Source: Prorocentrum cordatum
Lineage: Eukaryota > Sar > Dinophyceae > Prorocentrales > Prorocentraceae
Assembly: GCA_963575745.1 (NCBI GenBank)
Contig: CAUYUJ010019348.1
Coordinates: forward strand, 411,001 to 475,000
Length of the DNA: 64,000 nucleotides
Direction of reading: 5' to 3'
Shown here: in pieces, positions 51,686-61,998 of the stretch
Layout: the number at the start of each line of letters is the position of its first letter
Numbering within the stretch: the first letter of the stretch is position 1
Translations under genes and position numbers: made by a program
Notes under the pieces: generated by a model
Told to the model about the DNA's origin: nothing
What the model saw: only the letters and a program-made list of their open reading frames with translations
Databases searched by the model: none

Positions 51686-52743
51686 CTACAAGAAGACATC
51701 TGGGCGGGCGGGCGGGCGCGGCTTCGCTGGCGGTGGTGCCATCTTGCTTGTCGGCTGCAGCCGGCTCCCTGCCCTCGGCTGCGCCATGCTGGGCTTCCCT
51801 GCTGGCGGCTGCATGGTCTTCGGCGGCGGCGGCCCCATGGCCTTCCGCGGCAGAGGCGGAACTGGAGGGTTCATCTTGCCAGTGGCCCTCCACGGCGCCT
51901 GCTGAGGCATCGTCTTGGGCAAGTTCGGTGCCTTGGGCTCCCGCGGCATCAGCTGAGGCTTGGGGACGTGCGCCTCGCGCACCCGCGGCGCTGCCTTGCT
52001 GCCGTGCAGCTTCGCGTACATCTCGCGCTTTGCGCCACCTCGGTTCCCCCAGCGCTTCGCATTGGCGCGCCACGCCTGGCCCTGCCACGTCTGCGGCCCG
52101 CCCATGGCGGGGCCAGGCGGGCCGCGGTCGCGGAACTTCTTGTAGTCGTACTTCATCTGGTACTCCTTGAGCACGGCGAGCACGTTCTCCGACCGCCAGT
52201 CGATGGGATTCCCAACGGGGTCGCTCAGCCAGGCTCGCAGCTGCGTCCTGAACGCCTCCACCGCGCTGGGGGGCGCCTCCACCGCCCCGGGTGGCCCCTC
52301 CACCACAGGCGTCGCGCCCCGCATGTGCGACGCGAGCTCCTGCACGAGAGCCGAGGGCGGGATGGCGCGGAAAAGGCCGCTGCCGCGGGTCCCGCGGCGG
52401 CGACGTCGGCCCCCGCCTGCGCGGCGGCGTCGTCGGTGCCCGCGGCGCGCGCGGGCTGCGCGATCGCGCTGGCTGCGCCGCCAACTTGGGCGCGCTGGCT
52501 GGCTGAAGCCGCTGGCGGAGGAAGACCGATCCCCTGCGTTGTTGTCCACGCCCGCAAGGTCGGATAGCAACTGCATCGCTGGCCCGAAGATCTCCTGCGC
52601 CGAATCGCCAAAACAGTTCGACCAAGAGCGGCCAGCGAGTTTCGCGCGCGATGCGCGCGCCCCTGGCGACCGCACGCGGGGCCACTTGTTTTGGCGATGC
52701 AGCTGCCTCCAACGCGTCGAACGCGCTGCCGCTGTCTGCCATG
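51686..52743 (-). CDS. Hypothetical proline-rich protein with a VGNPIDWRSE motif
   Basis: Proposed start MADSGSAFDALEAAASPKQ at 52,743. The frame continues as helix (RETRWPLLVELFWRF), changes near 52,600 (FGDSAQEIFGPAMQLLSDL), and goes on as PPSALVQELASHMRG and AFRTQLRAWLSDPVGNPID, then NVLAVLKEYQMKYDYKKF, WQGQAWRANAKRWGN, and a Pro/Lys/Met-rich tail. The VGNPIDWRSE block also occurs near 46,907-46,940 and a similar YLMKYGLKK block near 47,335, so this C-terminal module is shared by at least two loci in the window. Frame changes suggest introns or decay. The much longer frame reading through 53,735 is microsatellite and is not included. Confidence 0.5.
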
Positions 52744-53029
52744 GCCGCGGCCGCAGTGCGAGGCGCCGAGCGCGACGCGGCGGCTGCGGCGCAGCCTCGG
52801 CGCGCGGGCCCCAGCCCCCGCGTCGGCGCGAAAGGAAGGGCCGACCCCGCGCGAGCTCGCGGGCACCCGCGGGCCGCGGGCTTGAACCGAAATGGAATCG
52901 GACGCGGAAGCGATACTTCGGGAGGAGGGGGAGGGGGTTGCCCATGGACCCATTGAAGTCTTGGAGCTCCTCGAGCCCTCGGGAGCCTCTCAGAAGGGCC
53001 CCGCTGGTTCTTGCGACGGGGTCTCGGGG

Positions 53030-53338
<309 letters not shown>

Positions 53339-53815
53339 GGGTTCTGGCAGAGTGAGGGTGGCATTGGGCGCCAGAAATATAAATGGACCGACGTCCCTTT
53401 GAATGTGCAGGTCTTGGTTCACTTGTTTTCGTCGTTAAAAGGGCGGTGGCAACGTCAGTACCTTCGCGCGCGCCCAGGCCATTCTGGGTGAACGCCTTCG
53501 CCGTTCGAGCAGCGGGCGTCTCCCCGACGTTAGTTGGCGTGGGATCCAGTGCCTGGCAGCGGAGAGGGGGGCGCAGGGGCGTGGCGCGGGGGCGCGGAGG
53601 GGGCCGAGTAGGGGAGGGGGGCGGCGGCGTGTCCGCCTGAAGGGCGGAGGGGCGCAAAGGGGTGGGGCGGGGGCGGCATATCCGCCACGAGTTGGAAGGT
53701 GAGAAGGCTGCGCTACAAGGCGGCATATCCGCCACGAGGCGGCATATCCGCCACGACCTTTTTGTTCTCCCGAGGCCGCCCCGTTGGCCTGGAGAGTTGA
53801 AGAGTCGTAGCGCGA
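53339..53815. other. Intergenic DNA with GGCGGCATATCCGCC hairpins
   Basis: GGCGGCATATCCGCCACGA at about 53,682, 53,721 and 53,740, the last two 19-20 bases apart, plus GGCGGCGTGTCCGCC at 53,623. No gene. Confidence 0.7.
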
Positions 53816-53820
53816 ATTAC

Positions 53821-54895
53821 TCGCCGCGCGCCCTGGCGGCGAGCTCCTTCTTGACCAGCTCCTCCGCCTCCGCGATGGCCCTGGCCTCGGAGCGATCGGG
53901 CGCAACGAGACAGCAGGGGGCGGAGGGGGCGTCGAGGCAGGGGCGAAAATGAAGAGAGCGCGGAGGAGGGCGTCGAGAAGGGCGTCGGTGAGAATCTGGC
54001 CGTGTCGGCCTCATCGCCCGCGATGTACTTCAGGCTGACGTTGCTGCCAGGGACGCCGACCCTGCCGCTGCGGAACTGCGCCTGGGGGGCGGAGCAACGA
54101 TGAACAGTCGCCTGAAAGGCGGCGGGCGCGCAACCTGCGACCCCGGCGGAGCTGCTGGGAATCGCCGCGCGCGCCCGACGCCTCATCGGTGGGAGGTTCA
54201 ACCCCGCTCGCCAAGTTGCGCGTGGTCTGCATCTCCCACCTCGGCTTCGCCCACGTGCGCTGCTTGCCCCTCTCAGCCGCGCCGTCCGTCTTCTTGCCCG
54301 TGGGGGGCGGCGACTTCTTCTTAGCCACGTTGCCCGTGGCAAGCGGCGTCGTCTTCTTTGCCGCGTTGTCCTTGCCAGGCGGCGTCGTCTTCTTAGCAGC
54401 GTTGCCCGTGGCAAGCGTGGGGGCCTTCACCGCCTCGGCGTTCTTTTTCGCCTTGACCGCCTTCGTCCTCTTATCCATGGCCGCGACCATGGCCAGAGCC
54501 GCCTCCGTCGGGGTCTTCTTCAGAGAGCCTGCGGCGATGCCGACCTCCTCAGCCTTGGGCGGCGGCGTCGCGGCGACGATGCCGAAGTCGGAGTCGGAGT
54601 CGAGCTCGATCGGCAGCTCATGCTTCTTCTGCTTCTTCGCCGCGCGGCTCTTGCTGATCGAGGCCGTCTGGGCGGCGGCGGTGCTCAATAACGGCTGACA
54701 GTCGGCGGGTTTGCCGCCATCGTGTGCCGCCAGCTGCTGCGTCGACGGCGCATCCGAACCCCCCGCCGCCATCGAAAGCTGGTGGTTCGAACCTGCTCGT
54801 TCTTGCAACGGCTCCTGCGGCTGCTGCGTCTGCGAGCGGTCGATCAGCTGGATGGCTGGGTTGGGCCAGCGGCCGCCGCTGCGCGAAAGCCCCAC
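53821..54895 (-). CDS. Lysine-rich hypothetical protein with repeated AAKKTTP motifs
   Basis: From MGLSRSGGRWPNPAIQLID at 54,895. A Gln-rich start is followed by KSRAAKKQKKHELPIELDSD (basic, then acidic), AALAMVAAMDKRTKAVKAKK, and three related units (GNAAKKTTPPGKDN, NAAKKTTPLATGN, NVAKKKSPPPTGK). Then comes KRTWAKPRWEMQTT in a compositionally normal context. The frame after about 54,190 becomes GC-driven; in other frames RVGVPGSNVSLKYIAGDEAD (54,060-54,010) and AIAEAEELVKKELAARARGE (53,880-53,820, before a stop) look like later exons. Lysine-rich repeats of this type recall histone-H1-like or DNA-binding proteins, but no specific family is claimed. Confidence 0.5.
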
Positions 54896-54924
54896 CTGAA
54901 ATCAGGCGGATCACCGCCGAACGA

Positions 54925-54974
54925 AAATATTCCCCCCCCCCATCCCCCTAGGGGGATGGGGGGGGGGAATATTT
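54925..54974. repeat. Perfect 50-bp palindrome
   Basis: AAATATT, ten C, AT, five C, TA, five G, AT, ten G, AATATTT: perfect with no spacer, centred at 54,949/54,950. It lies between two divergence-free minus-strand genes, 30 bases upstream of one start and abutting the stop of the other, so it could act as a terminator- or cruciform-like separator. Confidence 0.97.
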
Positions 54975-56008
54975 CACAACACGCCCTCCATCCAGGCATC
55001 CAGAAACGCACCCCGCGCCGATCCAGGAACCCACCCCTCGACCCAATACCAGGTGTCCCGCGGGGGAATGCGTTCTGTTATTCCCCGTGGAGCCGTCGGC
55101 CAGCGCCCAGAGAACGAACCGGCCGCCGCGATGGGGAGGTGCTGCTGAGGAGAGCCGCCGCCTGGGCCGTGGGATGGCTGCAGCCCGCCGCGGGCGGGCG
55201 CAGGCGCGGGCAGCGCGAGGTGGCCGCTCTTCTTCCCTGCGCGGAGATTAATCAGCTTCGCAATCGTCACCATCTCGACGGGATTTATCTGCGGCGCCGT
55301 CGCTCCAACACCTGGCGGGAAGGCGTCGACGTACGTGATGGGGTACTGAGACTGGAGCCTCCCAGGCGTGATGGGGAGAGCCTGGATGCCATCCCTGGGC
55401 GGCGGCATCGTCGCCGCGAGATTCTTGAACGAGGATTTCACTGTGACCAGATATGACTGCAACAGCTCCCTCGTGATCTCGCCCGCCTCCACGCCTGTCT
55501 GCTTGCACACCAGCAACAATAATGCTGCCATATTGGCGGCCGTCGGGCAGCTCGGGCGCCTCAAGCCAAGCGCCCCGAGGTGCTCTGAGAACGCCGCCAT
55601 CTTGGCAGTGAAGCCCGAATGCGGCGAGAACACGAACTCCCACAACTGAGGCGTCAGAAATTCAATGAACCCCTTGTAGTTCTGGAGCTTCCTCCCCTGC
55701 AGGCTGCCCGACGACAGAGCCTGCAAGAAGTCTCCCAGCTCGGACTGCGCCCACCCCGCGCCGCCGCCCAAAGCAGCAAACTGCGCGCTCTGGAGCTGCG
55801 ACCAGCGCTGGGACGTCGCCGCCTGGATGCAGGCAGGAAGGTGCTCCGTCGCACTGCCGCGCGCTACGAACGCCGCCCGCGCCCCCCCCCCAGGCGGCCT
55901 CGAAGGATGCCCTCCATGGCAGCGATGCGGCGCGACCGCGCGCCGAGCGGAGCGCGCGACTCCCCGCGCGCGCACGCCGCCCGAAGCCCTCGGAGGAGGG
56001 CTCGCCAA
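54974..56008 (-). CDS. Hypothetical protein (dinoflagellate-type, no domain recognised)
   Basis: 344 codons. The first 45 residues are Arg/Ala/Gly-rich and may be upstream sequence. The convincing part starts near ATEHLPACIQAATSQRW and runs through ELGDFLQALSSGSLQGRK, NYKGFIEFLTPQLWEFVFSP, NMAALLLLVCKQTGVEAGEI, LLQSYLVTVKSSFKNLAATM, and ITYVDAFPPG to a Gly/Pro-rich end (DTWYWVEGWVPGSARGA). Several amphipathic helices, no signal peptide. Its stop lies at the edge of the perfect palindrome. The long natural-looking frame in a minus-strand gene cluster makes a real gene likely. Confidence 0.6.
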   Translation of the reverse strand: MASPPPRASGGVRARGVARSARRAVAPHRCHGGHPSRPPGGGARAAFVARGSATEHLPACIQAATSQRWSQLQSAQFAALGGGAGWAQSELGDFLQALSSGSLQGRKLQNYKGFIEFLTPQLWEFVFSPHSGFTAKMAAFSEHLGALGLRRPSCPTAANMAALLLLVCKQTGVEAGEITRELLQSYLVTVKSSFKNLAATMPPPRDGIQALPITPGRLQSQYPITYVDAFPPGVGATAPQINPVEMVTIAKLINLRAGKKSGHLALPAPAPARGGLQPSHGPGGGSPQQHLPIAAAGSFSGRWPTAPRGITERIPPRDTWYWVEGWVPGSARGAFLDAWMEGVL

Positions 56009-56045
56009 AAACGGCTCGAGCCAATGCGCGTGCGACGGACATATC

Positions 56046-56190
56046 CTACTCCTGCTCTTCCTGCTCCTCCTCCTCCTCCTCCCCCTCCTCCTCCTCCTCC
56101 TCCTCCTCCTCCTCCTCCTCCCCCTCCTCCTCCTCCTCCTCCTCCTCCTCCTCCTCCTCTTCCTCCTCTCCCTCCTCTTCCTCCTCCTCC
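56046..56190. repeat. CTC/CTT triplet run
   Basis: CTCCTC with occasional CCC and TTC for about 145 bases; it reads as a Glu run on the minus strand. Confidence 0.95.
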
Positions 56191-56319
56191 TGGGTGAGGG
56201 GGGGCGCAGGGGGGAGAGGGTGTCGAAGGGGGGATGGGGGAGGGGGTGCCGAAGGGTGCGCGGGGGGGAAGAAGAGAGCTATGGGGGAGGGTGAAGTGAA
56301 GGAGAGGCCAGGGAGGGGA

Positions 56320-56627
56320 GGGAGGAGGGGGGTGGGCGGCTTGCCGCCGAGGGGGTGGAGGGAGGCGGCAAAGCAGGCCGCCGATAGGGCGGGGGGGGGA
56401 AGGCGGTTTGCCGCCATTAGGAGGAGAAGGCGGTTTGCCGCCAGAGGAGGAGAAGGCGGTTTGCCGCCAGAAGGGGTAGGCGGTTTGCCGCCAGAGGAGG
56501 AGAAGGCGGTTTGCCGCCAGAAGGGGTAGGCGGTTTGCCGCCAAAGGAGGAGAAAGCGGTTTGCCGCCAGAAGGGCGGTTTGCCGCCACGGAGTGGGAGA
56601 AGGCGGATTGCCGCCATGGGGGGGGGG
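56320..56627. repeat. GGCGGTTTGCCGCC hairpin array
   Basis: About ten GGCGG(C/T/A)TTGCCGCC dyads at a spacing of 24-28 bases, separated by AGAGGAGGAGAA or AGAAGGGGTA. It runs into the gap, so the array may be longer. Confidence 0.9.
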
Positions 56628-56727
56628 NNNNNNNNNNNNNNNNNNNNNNNNNNNNNNNNNNNNNNNNNNNNNNNNNNNNNNNNNNNNNNNNNNNNNNNNN
56701 NNNNNNNNNNNNNNNNNNNNNNNNNNN
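56628..56727. other. Assembly gap (100 N)
   Basis: Exactly 100 N, immediately after a hairpin array and a G run. It cuts the Helitron-like gene. Confidence 0.99.
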
Positions 56728-59081
56728 CGCCGCCCAGCTGTCACATCCATCCCCTCGAACGACGTAATCCTTCCCAGCGGTCAACGGAGGCTCCTCCCCG
56801 ATTGTCCATTTCGCTCGCTCCAGTTTCGCTCTGCCGGCGGGTGTGATAACCGCGTGGTACACTGTTTCGTCGTCTTCGCCTTCCTCTTGTTTGCTCTTCG
56901 GCTTCGTCGAAAACCGCGTCAGCTCGATTCGCCAATACCGATAAAACGCATGCACTGACAAGAACTTGAGCTCTGGAGCCCACGCCGACTCCAACGGCCT
57001 CATGCCATACAGCACTGCTGGGTTATTCGAAACTACCCGGGGCCTCTTCGCACGCCTCCCATCGCGCTCAATATGACACCGCCCTGGGCCCGACCGTTCT
57101 GACGCCACACCGCGCTCTCGCTCGACGAGGCGTACAACATCGCCACGTACGATGCACTCCTCTCTTTCACTTTCTCACTCAATGCGTGATGGCCCTTCTT
57201 GATCTCCTTCACCTCATTGAACGACGTCGCCAGTCGCTTCGCTCCGTAGTCACAAGCGTAGCCTGCCTGCGCGTTTTGCGCGCGCTGCGCAGCAAGAACA
57301 ATGTCTTTCGCCTGCGCCCCTTCCCAGCACCTCTCTTCGCACACCGTCCCGTCGTGCGTTTCTTCCAGTATTGGAAACCGATGCGGTAACTGCAAATCCG
57401 AATTGAAATTGAGGCCCACCCCGCCGCTCAGAATTGCAGGCAGCGTGCCGTTCAGATATTCCTCATTCTGCGGCCCGTGAAGACACCCGGTCATGTCTCT
57501 CCGGCCCGTGCTCGGCATAGCGCGACTTTTGAGGAAGCCCTTGCGCAGAAGAGCGGTCTTGTCTACCTGCCGCGTGGTCCGCGGGAAGAAACTCTTGCAC
57601 TTCGTCGGGTCGTCGTCCCGCTGACAGTGGAGTAACGGCATCATCTGTCGTTTCCGCGCGTTCCACTTGCGCACGCGGTTCTGACGGTACCCCTGACCGC
57701 GCTGCACGCACTCCCCTACATACTTCCTCAACCACCACGTGGAGCCGCTTCTCGCCCCTCCCCCGTTGTCGGCGTCCCCACTCCCACCTAGCGCCCTTTC
57801 GATCTCCGCATCTGCCTGCGCCAGATACTCCTCCCCGCCCACAAGGTCATCCGTCTCTCTATACGCTGGCCACGTACCCTCAACGCGCTCCTTCTCCTCT
57901 CGCTGCGCGTCGACGTCTGCGTAAACCTGCCTGGACACGTGCCGCTTGCACTTGGCGTACCCGTCGAGCAATTCTTTCAGCCTATCGCGCGGGGGCCGCA
58001 GTATCTCGTGCAGCGGCGTGTGCTGATGCACGCACTGCACGAACAGTTGCGCGTGCACGTGCAAGCTTCCCGCTGACTTCTGCGCATCTATGGGCCCGTA
58101 CATTCCATCCGCCCTTCCGGCGCACCCCCCCGCAAGCTTCGCGTTGCTGCCAGTCAAGTCCGCGCATTTGCAGTCGGGGCACCGCGGACACCAGCGAAGC
58201 CCAAACAGATGCGACCAAACCAGGCCGACTATCGTGCGGAATCCATCCACGCCAACCAGCGGGCCCCGCGCCAAACACGCCAAACGCGCCTTCGCGTCGG
58301 GGACGTCGCCCCCCAGGCTCTCCACGGGGAATGCCAGATGCACGTCGTCTCCGGGGGCCTCACAGGCCTGAGGCCATTCTGGCTCCCACAGGCCGCCGTG
58401 CGTGTTCCCGTGCTCTGCCTGCGCGCGTCGCCTGTTCACTGGGTCTTCTCGACGGGATCGACTCATGCGTACCATGATCAGATTGTGCCTTTCGTCGGGA
58501 GACATCGTGAAAAACATTGGAACGCCTTGGGAAACCCGCGCCGCATGCGTGTCGTACCGCATCAGTGTCCGCACTTCATTCGTTCCCGCTATCTTCCGGT
58601 TGATTGCCTGCGCCCGCCGAACCATCCGCTGCGCGGTCTCTGACAACGACGCCACAAATTTCAACTTGTTCGCGTCGCCGTTCACCGCGCGACGTTGCCC
58701 TGTGCCTGGGTCCTCGTAACTGCCCCGCAGCGCTTCCACCATGCTGACCGCTGCTTCTTCCATGTACGAGAAATCTCGGTCCCCCTCATCTTCGACCTGT
58801 TCGTGGTCAGCAAACAAACGCATGCTTCTCGACGTGTTCAGAGCCCTCTGGTACAATAGTGAAGACATCGTGAAGCCAAACCGCCAATCTCGTCGGAGCT
58901 GCGACTCCACGCCCGGGTCATGATGCGCGCCCAGAGAGGAAGTTCCACTCTCGGGGCCTCCGGCCCCCGCCTGTGCCGATGTCTGGGCATCGGATGTCTG
59001 GGCACCGATGCCGCTGCTCAGGATTCGCCTCGAAATGCAAATCAGAACGCGCCCCCGGAGAGGCCCAGGGGGTAGGGGCAT
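56728..59081 (-). CDS. Helitron-like replication initiator (Rep) protein, partial
   Basis: 682 codons from MPLPPGPLRGRVLICISRR at 59,081; the real start may be later (MSSLLYQRALNTSRSMRLF, residue 72). Landmarks in order: GVPMFFTMSPDERHNLIM (about 186-203), VDGFRTIVGLVWSHLFGLR (278-296), RWCPRCPDCKC (296-306), a Cys cluster, SLHVHAQLFVQCVHQHTPL (339-357), carrying the H-x-H-x-Q metal-binding motif of rolling-circle Rep proteins, and DGYAKCKRHVSRQVY (373-387), where the catalytic Tyr is expected. This is the N-terminal half of a Helitron-type Rep/helicase, which nicks and rejoins DNA during rolling-circle transposition. After a frame change near 57,100 the gene continues as PLESAWAPELKFLSVHAFY and GKDYVVRGDGCDSW to the gap; the helicase is not in the window. 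Confidence 0.75.
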
Positions 59082-59517
59082 CGGTATCTTCTGGTTCCCC
59101 TAGCCTGGGCTTGGAGACGTCCGGAGGAAGGCCGCTCGAGACAGCGGCGATGAAACAACGGCGGCCCTCCAGCCCGGCCCAAGTCCGCTCAAAATCGACC
59201 CACGGAGCCCCCCCGGGGTCCAGACTGACCCGTTCTCCAAGCTGCGTCCGGCCGCGGCGACAAGGGTGGCCCCCCCGAGAACTAAAAGGCGGCCCTTGTC
59301 TCAAGAGGCCCCCCTCCGAGATGAGCTGCCCCAGCGTAGACTGCGTCAGCACCGCGAAGCCCTCCAGATGCTCCGCGGCCGCCTGCGGCTCCTCGGCGGC
59401 CATTCCGGGGAGCGCGCGCGGTCGGCGCGGCCGACGCGGCCGGGCCCCCGCGCGCGCGCGCGCCCCGGCTGAAGGACGCCGGCAGCGCGGGGGCGGGGCG
59501 GCCGCAGAGACCGAATC
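59082..59517. other. GC-rich DNA upstream of the Helitron-like gene
   Basis: Open frames on both strands, Arg/Pro/Ala-rich and without domain character. It contains GCGCGCGCGC near 59,450. The plausible promoter region of the Rep gene shows no recognisable motif. Confidence 0.5.
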
Positions 59518-59830
59518 CGCCGACCCCTTGGGGATCATCGGCGTGTGAGATACTTCCCCCTCTCCAAACCCCTCCCCCGGGAGTCCGGTCCGGTCGATTT
59601 GGAGAGGAGGGGGTGCCCCGAGCGAGCTCACCCGGGCCCAGGCGAGCTCACCCGGGCCCGAACGAGCTCACCCGGGAGAATCCGGGCTCCCCGGGCTTGC
59701 TCTGGGAAGCCCAGAGGCGCCCGAGAAACCTCGAAGACGACCCCTTGGGGATCATCGGCGCGCGAGATGCCCCCCCCTCCCCAAACCCCTCCCCCGGGAA
59801 CCCGGTCCGGTCGATTTGGAGGGGGGGGGG
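59518..59830. repeat. 84-bp duplication and GAGCTCACCCGGG triplicate
   Basis: GACCCCTTGGGGATCATCGG and the next 60 bases occur at 59,518 and again at 59,735, about 218 bases apart. Between them CGAGCTCACCCGGGCCC recurs at about 59,624, 59,643 and 59,662, a 19-base period. A G tract of about 29 bases (59,820-59,847) follows the second copy. Confidence 0.9.
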
Positions 59831-59849
59831 GGGGGGGGGGGGGGGGGCA

Positions 59850-60101
59850 CCGCGAGCGCGTCACGGAGCTTTTCCGGGCCCAAGAGGGCCAAAGACGGGC
59901 CAAGAAAGCCCCAAGAAGCCTCCCAGACACCCCGCGAGGGCCCCGAGACGCCGAAAAATCGTTCGAAGACGCTTACCGCGAGCGCGTCACGGAGCTTTTC
60001 CGGGCCCAAGAGGGCCAAAGACGGGCCAAGAAAGCCCCAAGAAGCCTCCCAGACACCCCGCGAGGGCCCCGAGACGCCGAAAAATCGTTCGAAGACGCTT
60101 A
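59850..60101. repeat. Two exact 126-bp tandem copies
   Basis: CGCGAGCGCGTCACGGAGC starts at 59,851 and 59,977. The copies look identical over 126 bases, and because 126 is divisible by three the plus-strand frame repeats a 42-residue unit (RERVTELFRAQEGQRRAKK and so on). A recent duplication. Confidence 0.95.
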
Positions 60102-60660
60102 GAATGGCCTCCAGACGCCCCAAGATGCCTCCAAGACGCCCCAAGAGGCTTCCAAGAGGCCTCCCAAGAGGCCCCAAAAGGCGATAATCGCTGATTCTCA
60201 TTCGTTTTTCTAATGTTTTTGGCTTTCTCACCTTTTCGGGCTTCCGACGCTCGAAGACGGCCCAAGAGGCCCCCCCCTCGAAGACCGCCCCAAGACGGCC
60301 CAAGAGGCCTCCAAGACAGCCCAAGCAGGCCCAAGACGGCCCAAGAGGACCCCAAGACGGCCCAAAAGAGCCTCAAGACAGCCCAAGAAGGCCCCAAGAG
60401 AGCCCCAAGGCCAGCCCAAGAGGGGCCCAAGAGGGAGACCACGAAGCGAAACAAAAAAAGCAGCTTTCCGCCCCAAAAGGCGCCCAGGAGGCCCCAAGAG
60501 ACCCCCGAGAGGCCCCAAGAGGCCCCCAAAAGGCAACAAAAAATACAATAAGCCCCAAAACAGCTCCCCAGGTGCCTCCAAACTCCCTCCAGCAGGCCCC
60601 CGAGAGGCTTCTCGCGAGATCCCAGCGAATATCTGAGAGGCCTCTGAACCACAACTCAGG
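60102..60660. repeat. CCAAGA module (relative of the CTTGGG module)
   Basis: CCCAAGACGGCCCAAGAGGCC-type steps flank a less repetitive core at 60,185-60,260 containing CTTTCTCACCTTTTCGGGC and TTCCGACG. The core and arrangement match the modules at 14,211, 18,620 and 20,440. No gene. Confidence 0.75.
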
Positions 60661-61137
60661 CACGGTGGCGGGATGGGCCGACTACTGGGAGGAGGAGCAA
60701 AGACGACGACGATAGGAACGCGGGGGATAAAATTGGGCCATGACGCTGCCAAGACGTCCAAGATTGCATCGAACAAAAAACAAGGGATCGGCGGTGCGGC
60801 GTAAGCCTAAGGAATCTCGATAGCAATTGTGTGCCTCGCGGCGAGGCACAATCAAATCTGGGCGGCCGGCCGCTTTGAGCCAAGGCGGCCGCGGGCGCGC
60901 GCTCGCTTCCACTCCTCACGTCCCCCAGCTCGCTTTAGAGTCGGGGGGGGGGGGGGGGGCGAAGCGTGCGTCCGCCACCCGCGTGGCAGGAACGGGGGGG
61001 GGGGGGGGGGCGAAGCGTGCGTCCGCCACCCGCGTGGCAGGAACAGCTCAGCAACTAACCTGTGCAAAGACAGGAAAGGAAACGGGCCCAAAGGAGTTGG
61101 ACCGCCAGCAAGTTGCCTCGCAGATATAACGCACTCA
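60661..61137. other. Intergenic DNA with a ~50-bp tandem duplication
   Basis: GGCGAAGCGTGCGTCCGCCA with flanking GTGGCAGGAAC occurs at about 60,958 and 61,008, each preceded by a run of 16-19 G. Otherwise nothing recognised. Confidence 0.8.
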
Positions 61138-61998
61138 TCAAGCGGTCTCAGAGCTTCTTGTCTGGCCGGCCCGATATGGAGCATGTATTTCTGAATATTT
61201 CTTGAAGGTCTGTATACCTCCCATGACTTGTAGGAGCATCTCTCTGTCGATGCCCCCCTTGGCGTGTCCATCCGCAGTCATGTCGCGGGCATCGCACCAC
61301 TCAATGCTATGCGCGATTCCTCGCTCCATCATCTGTCGTATCCAACTGCTGCGTCCTAAAAGGGCACGCCCAGTCGGCTTCTTCAAGTCTTTGCTTGACA
61401 AGGCCTTAAAAACGGACTCAGCATCGATGGCCCAGGTGACCTTGATGCTCAGGCCACCCAACTCAAGTATGTCTTTCAACTGAGTGGGCGTGAGTGGCCC
61501 CGCGTGGAGCTCGTGCAGAGTCACAATCCTGGGATAACAATCCTCCGAATTATGAGCTGCTGCAAGTGTCTCTGCTGAGTAGCTTGGGCGGACTTGCAAG
61601 CGGTGGTACTTGCAGCGCGCATCAATCAAGTGAACGACAGGCTTGCCAGATGACGTGTTTCCACGTCGTAGCAGGTTCGCCCCACGAATGCCATAGCCTT
61701 TGGCGTCGTCGTCGGCGTCTCCACTCAAGCGTCGATAGCCTGAGTCGCTGTGTAGGTCGACCTCGCCCGTGGGGTTCATCGCCTGGTAGATCTTCTTCGG
61801 GCAGGCCTGTAACTGTCTGGTGATCGCGCTTAGTCGTCGCACTTGAATATTGGTCGGTTCGTGGACGCGCTGTAGAGATACAACATATACCGTCAACCGT
61901 ACCTGGGTGATCAGTGCGTATGCCAGCGCACCTCTGAGGCTGACGAACATGTATGCCGCCATCTTGGTCGCTTGAAAGTCAGCGTCAGCACCGGTCAA
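61138..61998 (-). CDS. copia-type RT end and RNase H (second element)
   Basis: 286 codons from MTGADADFQATKMAAYMF. The first half is the end of RT and connection (FVSLRGALAYALITQVRLTV, VRRLSAITRQLQACPK). The RNase H follows with DLHSDSGYRRLSGDADDD (first Asp), SYSAETLAAAH (Glu), AIDAESVFKALSS (Asp) and CDARDMTADGHAKGGIDRE (final Asp and the T-x-D-G-x-x-K signature). All expected catalytic acids are present. It ends YRAGQTRSSETA. This type of copia RT is very common in dinoflagellate sequence. Confidence 0.85.
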   Translation of the reverse strand: MTGADADFQATKMAAYMFVSLRGALAYALITQVRLTVYVVSLQRVHEPTNIQVRRLSAITRQLQACPKKIYQAMNPTGEVDLHSDSGYRRLSGDADDDAKGYGIRGANLLRRGNTSSGKPVVHLIDARCKYHRLQVRPSYSAETLAAAHNSEDCYPRIVTLHELHAGPLTPTQLKDILELGGLSIKVTWAIDAESVFKALSSKDLKKPTGRALLGRSSWIRQMMERGIAHSIEWCDARDMTADGHAKGGIDREMLLQVMGGIQTFKKYSEIHAPYRAGQTRSSETA

